In this document: piece after piece, positions 51,352-60,694 of the stretch
Position numbering within the stretch: the stretch's first letter is position 1
Layout of the letters: every line of letters starts with the position of its first letter
DNA from: Hyphomicrobiales bacterium
Lineage (GTDB): Bacteria > Pseudomonadota > Alphaproteobacteria > Rhizobiales > Beijerinckiaceae
Length of the DNA: 64,000 nt
NCBI GenBank assembly: GCA_900470095.1
Contig: UBZM01000030.1
Coordinates: 62,001-126,000 of the forward strand
Direction of reading: 5' to 3'
The notes under the pieces: generated by a model
The model's database searches: none
What the model was told of the DNA's origin: nothing
The model's input: the letters and a program-made list of their open reading frames with translations, nothing else
Made by a program: the position numbers and the translations under genes

Positions 51352-52859
51352 TGTCCGTTCTCGATGCGCTGATTCATGGCTTTGCCGTCGCCGCGCAACC
51401 GATGAACCTGCTTTGGGCGCTTGTCGGCTGCGCGCTCGGAACTGCGATCGGGGTCCTGCCCGGCATCGGCCCGGCCTTGACCATTACGCTTCTGCTGCCC
51501 GTGACGGTGACGCTGTCGCCGACAGCCGCCTTCATCATTTTCGCAGGCGTGTTCTATGGCGCCATGTATGGCGGCTCGACCACGTCGATCCTGATCAACA
51601 CGCCCGGCGAATCCGGCTCGATGATCACGGCGCTGGAAGGCAACAAGATGGCCAAGAACGGCCGCGGCGCGGCCGCGCTGGCAACCGCCGCGATCGGTTC
51701 CTTCGTGGCCGGAACCATCGGCACGATGCTGCTGACGGTCGCTGCACCGGCGATCTCCGAGATTGCCTTCGTCTTCGGGCCTGCGGAGTATTTTGCCCTC
51801 GCCGTGCTCGCCTTCACCTCCGTCTCGGTCGTGCTCGGCACCTCGATCCTGCGCGGGCTGGTCTCGCTCTTCTTCGGGCTTTTCCTCGCGGTCATCGGCA
51901 CCGATTTCCAGTCGGGCCTGCCCCGCCTGACACTCAGTGTTCCCGAACTGGCCGATGGCGTCGGCATCACCATCGTGCTCGTCGCGATGTTTGCCGTCGG
52001 CGAGATCCTCTTCGTCGCAAGCCGTCTCAGCCGGGAGCCCCAGAAGCTGATCGAGGTCAAGGGCCGGATCGCGATGACCCGAGAGGACTGGAGACGATCC
52101 TGGAAACCCTGGCTGCGCGGGGCGGCCATCGGCTTTCCGATCGGCGTCATGCCGGCGGGAGGATCGGAAATCCCGACGCTTCTCTCCTACACACTGGAGC
52201 GGCGTCTTTCCGAGAATCCCGAAGAGTTCGGACATGGCGCCATCGAAGGTGTCGCCGGGCCGGAAGCGGCCAATAACGCGGCCGTCGCCGGTGTCATGGT
52301 GCCGCTGCTCACGCTCGGCCTGCCAACGTCGGCGACCGCAGCCGTCATGCTCGCCGCCTTTCAGAACTACGGCCTGACGCCGGGCCCGACCCTGTTCACC
52401 AGCAATCCGGAGCTGGTCTGGGGCGTGATCGCCTCGCTCTATATCGGCAATATCATGCTGCTGGTTCTCAACCTGCCGATGGCGCGGGTTTGGGTGAAGC
52501 TGCTCGCCATCCCCAAACCCCATCTCTATGCGGGGATCCTGATCTTCTCGCTGGTCGGGGTCTGGGGGTTGTCGCAGTCCTGGGTCGATCTCCTGATCCT
52601 CGGCCTGCTCGGCCTTGTCGGCTACGGCTTCCGCTGCTGCTCCGTGCCGATCGCACCGGCGCTGATCGGCCTGATCCTGGGACCGATGGCGGAACTCCAG
52701 TTGCGCCGCGCTCTGGCGATTGGACAAGGTGACCCGCTGGTCCTGGTTTCGTCGCCGGTTGCCGCAATCCTTCTCAGCCTGGCGCTAGCGCTGCTTCTCT
52801 TCCCGCTCCTGCGGTTCTGGCGGCAGCGTTCGCAAGCTGATCTCGTCAAGGTCGCCTGA
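51351..52859 (+). CDS. tctA: Tripartite tricarboxylate transporter large subunit TctA
   Basis: A 502-residue membrane protein of about 12 helices. The [21 protein letters not shown] and [19 protein letters not shown] motifs are the family signature near residues 37-85, and [31 protein letters not shown] is in the second half. It uses the ion gradient to bring in the acid handed over by TctC. The ATG at 51351 directly follows tctB; the longer phase upstream is a shadow. A strong terminator follows. Confidence 0.95.
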   Translation: MSVLDALIHGFAVAAQPMNLLWALVGCALGTAIGVLPGIGPALTITLLLPVTVTLSPTAAFIIFAGVFYGAMYGGSTTSILINTPGESGSMITALEGNKMAKNGRGAAALATAAIGSFVAGTIGTMLLTVAAPAISEIAFVFGPAEYFALAVLAFTSVSVVLGTSILRGLVSLFFGLFLAVIGTDFQSGLPRLTLSVPELADGVGITIVLVAMFAVGEILFVASRLSREPQKLIEVKGRIAMTREDWRRSWKPWLRGAAIGFPIGVMPAGGSEIPTLLSYTLERRLSENPEEFGHGAIEGVAGPEAANNAAVAGVMVPLLTLGLPTSATAAVMLAAFQNYGLTPGPTLFTSNPELVWGVIASLYIGNIMLLVLNLPMARVWVKLLAIPKPHLYAGILIFSLVGVWGLSQSWVDLLILGLLGLVGYGFRCCSVPIAPALIGLILGPMAELQLRRALAIGQGDPLVLVSSPVAAILLSLALALLLFPLLRFWRQRSQADLVKVA

Positions 52860-52894
52860 TCCCCCGATCAGGCACTCCCATCCGGAGGCTTCAA

Positions 52895-52927
52895 GGGAGC
52901 CGTGACGAGATCACGGCTCCCTTTCTT
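52895..52927. terminator. Intrinsic terminator after tctA
   Basis: A perfect 11-bp stem GGGAGCCGTGA / TCACGGCTCCC with a CGAGA loop, flanked by AA on the left and TTTCTT on the right. It ends the tctCBA operon, and the same hairpin can end the minus-strand DUF2339 gene that stops just beyond it. Confidence 0.9.
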
Positions 52928-52943
52928 GTGAGCGACGACAGGA

Positions 52944-55900
52944 TCAGCCGCTCGCCGATGCTTCGGTCGCAGCCGCGCTCTCCCGGATTGCCGCGCCCTG
53001 CTGCGCATTTTCCCGCTGCAGCAGGCGCTGATAGGCCAGCCCGATGCCGACGAGGCTCGCGCCAAGGCCGATGAAGGAGAGCGCCCGCAACAGCCCTTCC
53101 AGCCCGGACATGTCGACCAGGAAGGCCTTGCAGATCGCAATGGTGACGACCGCGAGCGAGGCCAGGCGCAGATCCTTCGATTGCAGGCGGAAGCCGAGCG
53201 CCAGCAGCGCGACGCCATAGAGCAGGATCGCGGCCGAATAGGCGTAGAGCTCGGTCGCGCCGACGCCATCGGCCAGGAGATCGGGGCCGACGAACCAGCG
53301 CCGGACCTCGATCAGCACATAGGCGAGCGCACCGATGATCGCGGTGCCGCCAAAAATCCGCCGCGGCAGCGCGGCTGGAACGAATTCGCGCGTCCAGCGC
53401 GCCGCAGCGAAAGCCAGCAGCGCGGGCATGAGATAGCCGACCAGCGCATTGTCGAGGATGAACAGGCCCGCCAGCGGGACCTCGCTCAGCAGCGGATTGG
53501 CGACGACGCCCGAGAGAACCGCGAAGACGGCGCAGGAGGCGATCGCCGCGCTCTCCGGGCGCAAGGGCACAGCGCGCCCCTGGATCGTGACCGTGCCGGC
53601 GATCATTGCCGCAATGGCCATGATGAAACCGATTGCGGCGTAGCATCCGGCCTCGGCCAGCGTGACCGGCTCGTCCGAGACCAGCAGCGGACCATGGAAG
53701 CCGTGCCGCAGCAGCAGGAAGGCGCCAAGCGCCGTGCCCGCCCATGCCGTCCTGGCGAAGGCCCGGCTGATCGCGGGCCGCGCATCGCGCAACCAGAAGG
53801 CTGCGCCGGCAAAGGCGAGCACAACCGCGCCATAGCCCCAGAGGATGCGGTTGAAGATGACGGGACCGGAGACCCCGCTCTGATCGAGCAGCGGATTGCG
53901 GACGATGCCGAGCGCCAGAGCAGCCCAGCCGATGGCAGCGAAGGCGAGCACGCGCAGGACCCAACGGGTGACGCGGCTCTGCGCCGCCTCGTGCCAGATG
54001 CGCGCGGCTGCAGTGAGGGCGAGCAGCGTGATCGTCACGATGACCGCCTCGATGAAACCGACCGTCGCGACCGAGCGCGGCGCCAGCTCCGGGCCGGCAA
54101 AAGCCTGCCGGACGATCAGGACAGCGCCAAGCGAAACCCGCACCGCCGCGCAAGCGGTCAGGCATTCGCCGATGCGCGAGCGCGCCTCTCCGCGATCGAG
54201 CCGGAAGCCGAGCAGGCCGAGCGCGCCCCCGGCGAGCACATAGAACAGAAGCCGGTTGAAGATCGGTGGCCCGAGCACCGCCGTGCCATCGAAGAGCGGG
54301 TTGAGCAGGCCGCAGAGCCCGGCGAGGCTGAGCAGAAGCAGGAGGGCCGCCGTGATATCAGCCGCCGGCCCGAAGACGCGTCCGCCCAGGCGGCGCGCCA
54401 GGGTTTGCAGGCCAGCGCCGATCAGGCCGAGCGCCACGACATGGGCGACAGCCTCCTCGAACAGGCGGTTTCGCGGCAGGCCGGAATAATGGCCGGCGAT
54501 CAGCCTGATATCCGGGACAAGCTGGGGGCCGGCAAAGAACTGCCGGATCTCGAGCAGGATGAAGGCCGCGCCGAAGAAGGCCGCCAGGGCCTCATGAACG
54601 CTGCGCGGCCGGTCCAGCTTGCCGCGCAGCGCCAGCGCGCCGATGGCAAAGCACAGGGCTGGCCCCGCATAGGCCGGGATGACCCAGTTGACGAGCGGCC
54701 AGGAACCCATGTCGGAGACGATCGGCTGCCAGACCAGGCGCGCGAGCGCGGCCGTCGCCAGGGCGGCGGACATGCTGCGCAGAAGCGGGATCGGCCGCAG
54801 GCTGGCGATGATCGCGACGCCGGCCGCCGCGACGGCAAGCCCGACGACGAGCCAGGTCTCGCGCAGGGCAAAGGCGACGGCGAGGCCAAGCGCGATCGCG
54901 CCGCCGGCGGCGTAGGCGGCCGAGCCGATCAACGCCAGCGGGTTTGTCCGCGAGCGCGTGCTGCGGCGTTCGACCGGCAGCAGCATTTCGGAGGCGGCGA
55001 ACAGGGCGGCAGCGAGCAGAAGCGAGAGCGCCGCAAAGCCGGTCGAGCGCTCGAAACCGTTGCTGCGGAGCGCCGTCGCCAGCAGCAGGCAGAGCGGCCC
55101 GAGCGCGGAGGCGAAGCCAAGGCAACCACGGATGATGAAGCCGCCGGCTCCGGCCCCCTTGCGCAGGAGCAGCGCGTAAAGGGGCAAGCCACCGATGATC
55201 AGGGCGAGCAGCGCCGCCGTCCACCGGATGCCCGGCCCGGCATTGCCGCTGATGCTCAGGCGGACGATGTCGAGGACGATCTCCGGCGAGAGCCCGAAGG
55301 CACCCTGCACGCTCGGCCAGAGCAGCACCATGCCGGCGGCGGCGGCCGCGGCGAGCGGCGCCAGCGGCGCAAGATCGCCGTGTCGGACGGCCGAGAGGAT
55401 GGCGACCAGCACGGTCGTCAGGATGGCGAGATGCAGCATGCCGGGCCCGCCTTGGGCCGTCCACAGCACCCCGGACAGGACCAGCGGCGTCGCGATCGCG
55501 GCAAGGCCGATGCCGTCGAAGCCGGCGACCGGCCAGGCGCTTCTGGCTGTTCCGCCCCTCAGCTTCGGCCATTCCTTCAGCAGCACGAGCGCCAGCACCG
55601 CTCCGACGATAAGCAGAAGGGATGACCATGTCGGGCTCTCCCCAGACAGCCCGATCAGGGCAGTCCAGATGCCATGGCCGGCGATGGCGCCGAGCGTCAC
55701 CACGCGGCTCGGCTGCCTGGCGTGCAGGAGAAAGGCGACAGCCGTGACGAGGGCGAGGAACACGGAGAGCGCCGGAAAACTCGGCGCGGTGCTCGCGACC
55801 AGCAGCGGCGTCGCATAGGAGCCGACCAGGCCGAACAGGCCAAGCACCGGGCCATGCAGCAGGGATGCGGCGAGTGCTGCGAGCCCGATCAGCCCCATCA

Positions 55901-56732
55901 GCGTGAAAGCCAGGCCCGGCCCGATGAAGCCGTGGATCGCATGGGCGGCGTAGACGACGCCGAAGCCGCTAAGCACGCTGACGCCGGCGAGAACCGCGGG
56001 AATATTGGCCCCGCCGAGCCGACCGAGCGCGCCCGGCCGCTCGCCGAGATCGGCGAGCCGATCGCTCCGCCTGAGATATTCGCTGGCCACGGCTGCCATG
56101 AGGGAGAAGACGGCGCCCAATAGCAGCCGCATGCCGGGGCCGAAAACCCCGGCCTCGATGGAATAGCGGACCAGGAAGAGCCCGCCGAAGGCGAGCGCAA
56201 TGCCACCGACCCAGACGGCCCAGCGCGAGCCGATGGCCTCCTCGAAATCGCGGCGGGGCGCGGCTGGCACAGGTTCAGGCGTTGCAACGCTATCGAGCGA
56301 TGGCGGGGCCTCGGCCTCCGCGCCCCGCGCCAGCTCCATTGTCGCGACAGCCTGCTCCAGCGCCACCGCTTCGGCTGCGCGTGCGTCGGCAGGAAGCGGG
56401 GCGGCGGCGATGGGTTCCGCCGGGGTCTGCAGTGTCGTCTGCAGCGCGGCCTCGGCCGCGAGGGCTGGATATTCCGCCGGGGCAAGCTCGCGATGCAGCC
56501 ATTCCGCCGCGACGCCTCCGTCCTCGGCCTCTGCTTCAGCCTCCGCCTGACCGGGTTCGCCGCGGGCTTCGCGGAGCGTGGAGAGGGCAAGCCGGAGCTG
56601 GTCGATCTCCTCCTGCTGCTTCGCAACCAGGGCCAGCGCGCGATTGGCGCGCGAGAGGGAGGAGAAGGCGGCCCAGGGAATGGCGATGAGGAAGCCAATG
56701 ACGGCAAAGCCGAGTATCACCAAAGCTTCCAA
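52944..56732 (-). CDS. Giant DUF2339 multi-pass membrane protein (TTG start)
   Basis: A 1262-residue protein of the DUF2339 family. Residues 1-20 form a signal-anchor helix, about 25-65 a coiled-coil-like charged stretch (KQQEEIDQLRLALSTLREAR), then a proline/alanine/glutamate-rich segment to about 160, then some 30 hydrophobic helices to the end. The family is not biochemically assigned. TTG start with GAGGG upstream; no other start fits the N-terminal helix. It has no co-transcribed neighbours. Antisense open frames across it are composition artefacts. Confidence 0.88.
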   Translation of the reverse strand: MEALVILGFAVIGFLIAIPWAAFSSLSRANRALALVAKQQEEIDQLRLALSTLREARGEPGQAEAEAEAEDGGVAAEWLHRELAPAEYPALAAEAALQTTLQTPAEPIAAAPLPADARAAEAVALEQAVATMELARGAEAEAPPSLDSVATPEPVPAAPRRDFEEAIGSRWAVWVGGIALAFGGLFLVRYSIEAGVFGPGMRLLLGAVFSLMAAVASEYLRRSDRLADLGERPGALGRLGGANIPAVLAGVSVLSGFGVVYAAHAIHGFIGPGLAFTLMGLIGLAALAASLLHGPVLGLFGLVGSYATPLLVASTAPSFPALSVFLALVTAVAFLLHARQPSRVVTLGAIAGHGIWTALIGLSGESPTWSSLLLIVGAVLALVLLKEWPKLRGGTARSAWPVAGFDGIGLAAIATPLVLSGVLWTAQGGPGMLHLAILTTVLVAILSAVRHGDLAPLAPLAAAAAAGMVLLWPSVQGAFGLSPEIVLDIVRLSISGNAGPGIRWTAALLALIIGGLPLYALLLRKGAGAGGFIIRGCLGFASALGPLCLLLATALRSNGFERSTGFAALSLLLAAALFAASEMLLPVERRSTRSRTNPLALIGSAAYAAGGAIALGLAVAFALRETWLVVGLAVAAAGVAIIASLRPIPLLRSMSAALATAALARLVWQPIVSDMGSWPLVNWVIPAYAGPALCFAIGALALRGKLDRPRSVHEALAAFFGAAFILLEIRQFFAGPQLVPDIRLIAGHYSGLPRNRLFEEAVAHVVALGLIGAGLQTLARRLGGRVFGPAADITAALLLLLSLAGLCGLLNPLFDGTAVLGPPIFNRLLFYVLAGGALGLLGFRLDRGEARSRIGECLTACAAVRVSLGAVLIVRQAFAGPELAPRSVATVGFIEAVIVTITLLALTAAARIWHEAAQSRVTRWVLRVLAFAAIGWAALALGIVRNPLLDQSGVSGPVIFNRILWGYGAVVLAFAGAAFWLRDARPAISRAFARTAWAGTALGAFLLLRHGFHGPLLVSDEPVTLAEAGCYAAIGFIMAIAAMIAGTVTIQGRAVPLRPESAAIASCAVFAVLSGVVANPLLSEVPLAGLFILDNALVGYLMPALLAFAAARWTREFVPAALPRRIFGGTAIIGALAYVLIEVRRWFVGPDLLADGVGATELYAYSAAILLYGVALLALGFRLQSKDLRLASLAVVTIAICKAFLVDMSGLEGLLRALSFIGLGASLVGIGLAYQRLLQRENAQQGAAIRESAAATEASASG

Positions 56733-56981
56733 GGCAGGCCCTCAACCTAAAGTCGTTCGCCCCCGACACTTAGGGCACCGGGCCGGGAATTGTCTAATCG
56801 CGTGGGACAGTGCCCAGATCCGGCTGGAAAGATGGGCAAGAGAGCCCACACGCGTCGCACCCGATCCGAGCCGCATATGCAGGGTCTCAATATCCGGGCG
56901 GCGGCCTCCTCGCGCAACGAGCGCCCGGACGTGCCGGACGCTCGCTCGGTTTCAGACGCCCCGCGGGGCTTAAGCGCAACA
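56733..56981. other. Gap between DUF2339 gene and family-5 binding protein gene
   Basis: This 249-bp gap holds the DUF2339 start signals at the left, a perfect 12-bp palindrome GCCCCGCGGGGC at 56958-56969 close after the binding protein stop (possible weak terminator on the minus strand), and otherwise nothing recognisable. No gene is supported. Confidence 0.45.
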
Positions 56982-58544
56982 TCAGCGCGATTTGGCGACA
57001 TTCCAATAGACCGGCACGCCCGGGGTCAGGAGGCCCGCCAAGTTGGCCTGATGCCCGCGCACCAGCCAGAACTGGCCGACAGAGACGTAGGGCACGGTTT
57101 CGAGCGCGCGTTCCTGTACTTGCCGCGCGATCGTCTTGCGGCCCTCGATATCGGGCGCCGTGGTGAAGCTGGCGCGCAGCTTTTCGATCTCGTCGTCGCA
57201 GGGCCAGCCGAACCAGGCCTTGTCGCAGTTCGAGCGCAGCGCGAGATGGCCGAGCGGCTCGGACATGTCGGGTGCGGCCGGGCCGGAGAGGAAGGCCGAC
57301 CACCCCCCCTGCTCGACCGGGTTCTTGCTGGTGCGCCGGCTCGACAGCGTGCCCCAGTCCATCGCCTGATAATCGACGTTGAGGCCGATATCGCGCATCA
57401 TTTGCGCCACGACCAGCGTGTGCGGGCTGAGCGCGGTCTCGGTCGCATCGAGCAGGACGATCTTCTCGCCCTTGTAGCCGCTCTCGCTCACCAGCTTCTT
57501 GGCTGCGGCGGCATCGGGCGAAGGCCAGCCGGATTTGGTGAAATAGGGCGAGTCGCACATGTAGAAGGACGGGCAATTGGTGAAGAGCGCCTTGTCGTCG
57601 ACATAGGCCCGCAGGGTCTGCTCCTGATCGACCAACCGCAATATCGCCTGGCGCAGCTTCTGGTTATTGAAGGGAGGCTGCGACTGGTTCATACGAAACA
57701 CGCCCTGAAGCGCCGAAAGCTTCGCGATCGCGATCTTCGGGTTCTTCCTGGCGATGCCGATCATGTCCGGCGGCAGCTCCTCGAAGATATCGATCTCGCC
57801 GGCCTGCAGCGCGTTCAGCGCGGTCTGCGCGTCCGGCATGATCAGCCATTCCACACGGTCGACCTTGGCCTGCTTGCCGCCGGCGAGCCCGTCTGCGGTC
57901 TCCGGGCGCGGCTGGTACATCGGCGCCTTGGCGTAGACGATCTTGGCGCCGGGCGACCATTCCTCCTTGACCAGCATGAAGGGGCCGGAGCCCACCGCAT
58001 CGGTGATGTTCTGGTTCGACGGCGTCGCGGCGATGCGGGCCGGCATGATGACCGGCAGCATCGAGCTCGGCTTGCCGAGCGCGTCGAGCACCAGGCCCCA
58101 GCGGTCCTTCAAGACCAGCGTCACGGTTTTCGGGTCGGTTGCCGTCAGCGAGGCGGTATGGGCCATGAGCTGCTGGCCGAGACCGTCCTTCTCGCCCCAG
58201 CGCTTCAGCGAGGCGACGACATCGGCCGCGGTCACCGGCTGGTTGTCGTGGAACGTCAACCCGTCGCGCAACACGAAAGTCCAGGTCAGGCCGTCCGGCG
58301 CGGTGCTGTAGCTCGCGACCATCTGGGGCTTGATCGCCCCGCTCGAATCCTGCGCGAACAGCATGTCGTAGACCATGTAGCCATGGTTGCGGACCATGTA
58401 GTCCGAGGTCGTCATCGGATCGAGCGTGCGCAGATCGCCGAAGGGGCGGACCTTCAGCACGCTCTGCGCCAGCGCCGGCAGGCTGGCCATGGTCATCGCC
58501 ATGGCTGCGGCCGCCATCGTCATCCGTCTCGTCAAAAGCATCAT
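56982..58544 (-). CDS. ABC transporter substrate-binding protein (family 5, second)
   Basis: A 520-residue periplasmic binding protein with a Sec leader (MMLLTRRMTMAAAAMAM, cleavage near ALAQS) and the family-5 landmarks LVASYSTAPDGLTWTFVLRDGLTFHDNQPVTAADVVASL, VGSGPFMLVKEEW and KLRQAILRLVDQ. GGGAGGAATCG precedes the first of two ATGs. It is last of the minus-strand operon, after both permeases. The ligand is unknown; the adjacent amidase and aldo/keto reductase may act on it. Confidence 0.9.
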   Translation of the reverse strand: MMLLTRRMTMAAAAMAMTMASLPALAQSVLKVRPFGDLRTLDPMTTSDYMVRNHGYMVYDMLFAQDSSGAIKPQMVASYSTAPDGLTWTFVLRDGLTFHDNQPVTAADVVASLKRWGEKDGLGQQLMAHTASLTATDPKTVTLVLKDRWGLVLDALGKPSSMLPVIMPARIAATPSNQNITDAVGSGPFMLVKEEWSPGAKIVYAKAPMYQPRPETADGLAGGKQAKVDRVEWLIMPDAQTALNALQAGEIDIFEELPPDMIGIARKNPKIAIAKLSALQGVFRMNQSQPPFNNQKLRQAILRLVDQEQTLRAYVDDKALFTNCPSFYMCDSPYFTKSGWPSPDAAAAKKLVSESGYKGEKIVLLDATETALSPHTLVVAQMMRDIGLNVDYQAMDWGTLSSRRTSKNPVEQGGWSAFLSGPAAPDMSEPLGHLALRSNCDKAWFGWPCDDEIEKLRASFTTAPDIEGRKTIARQVQERALETVPYVSVGQFWLVRGHQANLAGLLTPGVPVYWNVAKSR

Positions 58545-58652
58545 CGATTCCTCCCTGAAATCCTCGGTCCGTTCGGCCCGCCTTGACCCGGCGGTGTCTC
58601 CTTGGCCGCGTGAGCGCGGCGGTGTTTCGGCAGCCCTTCGCAGCCCTTGCGG

Positions 58653-59537
58653 TCAGGCCTTCAGGCGCGGGTCGATCGCGTCGCGCAGCGCATCACCCAG
58701 CACGTTGACGGTCAGCACCAGGAGCGCCAGCGCGACGCCGGGAAAGGCGATCATCCAGGGCGCGCGCTGCATGAAGGGCCGGGCCTCGGCCAGCATGTTG
58801 CCCCAGCTCGGGATCGTCGGCGGCGTGCCGGCGCCCAGGAACGAGAGGATGGATTCGACGATCATCGCCGAGGCGAAGACATAGGTCGCCTGGATGATCA
58901 CGGGAGCTGCGGCATTCGGCAGGACATGCAGCAAGAGGATGCGCGGCACGGGCGCTCCGTTGGTGATCGCCGCCTCGACATAGGTCTGCTCACGGATCAC
59001 CAGCACCGAGGAGCGCACGATCCGCGCCATCCGCGGGATCTCCGCGACGCTGATCGCGATGACCACGTTCTTCACGCTGGAACCGAACAGCGACATCAGC
59101 GCGATGGCGAGCAGGATGCCAGGAATCGCCATGATGCCGTCCATGATGCGCATGACGACGCCGTCGAGCCGGCGCATGAAACCGGCGACGAGCCCGATCA
59201 GCAGGCCGAAGATGACGGTCACCGCGGTGACGAGCGCGCCGACCGTCAAGGAGATCGCCGTGCCGTTCAGCGTGCGGGAGAAGGTCGAACGGCCGACCTG
59301 ATCGGTGCCGAACAGATGATCGAGCCCCGGCGGCCTGAGCCGCTGGATCGGATTGAGTCTCGCGGGATCGACGAGGACGAGCGGCGCGATCAGCGCGACC
59401 GCCGTGAACAGCAGGATCACGGCGAGCCCGCCGAGAATCACGGGATTGGCGCGCAGGAAGCGCCATGTCGCCCCCGCGTGGGACGAAACGCCCATCCTCG
59501 CTTCGACGACGCCCGCTCGGGTCTCGGTCATTGCCAT
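58653..59537 (-). CDS. Peptide-type ABC permease, DppC-like (second system)
   Basis: A 294-residue permease: HLFGTDQVGRSTFSRTLNGTAISLT and the coupling loop VIREQTYVEAAITNGAPVPRILLLHVLPN (about 176-204), ending NVLGDALRDAIDPR. It is 7 bp after the DppB-like gene and 108 bp before the binding protein gene. The tandem CAGCCCTT-type repeats in that short gap are of unknown meaning. Confidence 0.92.
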   Translation of the reverse strand: MAMTETRAGVVEARMGVSSHAGATWRFLRANPVILGGLAVILLFTAVALIAPLVLVDPARLNPIQRLRPPGLDHLFGTDQVGRSTFSRTLNGTAISLTVGALVTAVTVIFGLLIGLVAGFMRRLDGVVMRIMDGIMAIPGILLAIALMSLFGSSVKNVVIAISVAEIPRMARIVRSSVLVIREQTYVEAAITNGAPVPRILLLHVLPNAAAPVIIQATYVFASAMIVESILSFLGAGTPPTIPSWGNMLAEARPFMQRAPWMIAFPGVALALLVLTVNVLGDALRDAIDPRLKA

Positions 59538-59544
59538 GCGACCC

Positions 59545-60486
59545 TCAGTAGCGAATGCGCGGGTCGAACAGCACGTAGCTGAGATCGACCAGGAGATTGA
59601 CGACGACGTAGATGACCGAGAACACGAGGATCAGGCCCTGCACGACCGGATAGTCGCGGCGCAGGATCGCGTCGGTCGTGAGCCGGCCGAGGCCGGGAAT
59701 GTTGAACACGGTCTCGGTGACCACGACCCCGCCGAGCAGGGCGGCAATGCCGACGCCGACCACGGTCACGATCGGGATCGCGGCATTCTTCAACGCATGG
59801 CGCAGGACGACGCGCTGGGGACGGACGCCCTTGGCATGCGCGGTACGGACATAGTCCTCGGACAGCACCTCCAGCAGGCTCGCGCGCGTGATGCGGGCCA
59901 GCAGCGACGCATAGAGCATGGCGAGCGCCAGGCCTGGCAGGACAAGGCTGTTGAGGCAGGGCAGCAGCCCCTGGGAGAGCGGCACATAGCCCTGGGTCGG
60001 AAACCAGCCGAGCGTCAGCGCGAAGACATAGACGAGCAGGAAGGCGACGACGAAGACCGGCGAGGAAAAGCCGAGCATGGCGAAGGCCATCACCGCCCTG
60101 TCGACGGCGCTGCCCGCCTTGACCGCCGCGATCGTGCCGAGCGGCAGCGCGATCGCCAGCGCCATCACCAGCGCGACCAGCGCCAGCATCGCCGTCGGCT
60201 CGACGCGGAGCCCGATCAGCCGCGTCACCTCCATATCGGAGAAGACCGAGCGCCCGAGATCGCCGCGCGCCAGCTGGCCGACCCAGCTCACGAGCTGCTC
60301 GACCAGCGGGCGATTCAGGCCGAGCTGCTCGCGAATCGTCTCGATCTGCGCCGTCGTCGCCTGATCGCCGGCGATCAGGACGGCAGGATCGCCCGGCGTG
60401 AGCCGCAGCAGCAGGAAGACGAACAGCGCCACGAAGGCGAGGACCGGAATCGTCGAGGCCAGCCGGCGCAGAATGTAGGGAATCAT
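59545..60486 (-). CDS. Peptide-type ABC permease, DppB-like (second system)
   Basis: A 313-residue permease: MIPYILRRLASTIPVLAFVA leader helix, RLTPGDPAVLIAGDQAT, IREQLGLNRPLVEQLVSWVGQLARGDLG, and the coupling loop EDYVRTAHAKGVRPQRVVLRHALKNA (about 212-237). It is first in the minus-strand operon and divergent from the LacI gene; its promoter region carries operator O1 at 60561. The operon has no ATPase genes. Confidence 0.92.
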   Translation of the reverse strand: MIPYILRRLASTIPVLAFVALFVFLLLRLTPGDPAVLIAGDQATTAQIETIREQLGLNRPLVEQLVSWVGQLARGDLGRSVFSDMEVTRLIGLRVEPTAMLALVALVMALAIALPLGTIAAVKAGSAVDRAVMAFAMLGFSSPVFVVAFLLVYVFALTLGWFPTQGYVPLSQGLLPCLNSLVLPGLALAMLYASLLARITRASLLEVLSEDYVRTAHAKGVRPQRVVLRHALKNAAIPIVTVVGVGIAALLGGVVVTETVFNIPGLGRLTTDAILRRDYPVVQGLILVFSVIYVVVNLLVDLSYVLFDPRIRY

Positions 60487-60560
60487 GCGCGGGACACCGC
60501 GCGCAGCGCCGCAGCGGGACAGGTCATCGTCACGATCTCGCTCCCTCCATCACGTTCTTT

Positions 60561-60575
60561 TGTAAAACGTTTCAA
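60561..60575. promoter_or_regulatory. LacI operator O1
   Basis: TGTAAAACGTTTCAA, with the AAACGTTT core and central CG of LacI-family sites. It lies in the divergent gap, nearer the permease operon (75 bp from its start). Its near-identical partner O2 lies 110 bp away. Confidence 0.65.
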
Positions 60576-60670
60576 ACAAGGCTCTCACAGATTTTTCTAT
60601 CCATCAAGTCCCTATATCCCGGCATTATTTCTTGCTAATCGCTAGACCCTTCGCAAGACTGAATCATGAA

Positions 60671-60685
60671 TTGAACCGTTTTACA
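60671..60685. promoter_or_regulatory. LacI operator O2 overlapping the regulator's ribosome site
   Basis: Read on the minus strand this is TGTAAAACGGTTCAA, differing from O1 by one base and in opposite orientation. It lies directly before the AGGAGG ribosome site of the LacI gene, so binding here would block the regulator's own expression. Centre-to-centre distance to O1 is 110 bp. Confidence 0.65.
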
Positions 60686-60694
60686 GGAGGCTGC

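Noticed and set aside
53181..55625. An 814-codon plus-strand frame inside the DUF2339 gene
   Set aside because: Its length comes from the high-GC, Ala/Leu-rich coding strand; the product is repetitive Arg/Gln/Asp-rich and has no hydrophobic core.
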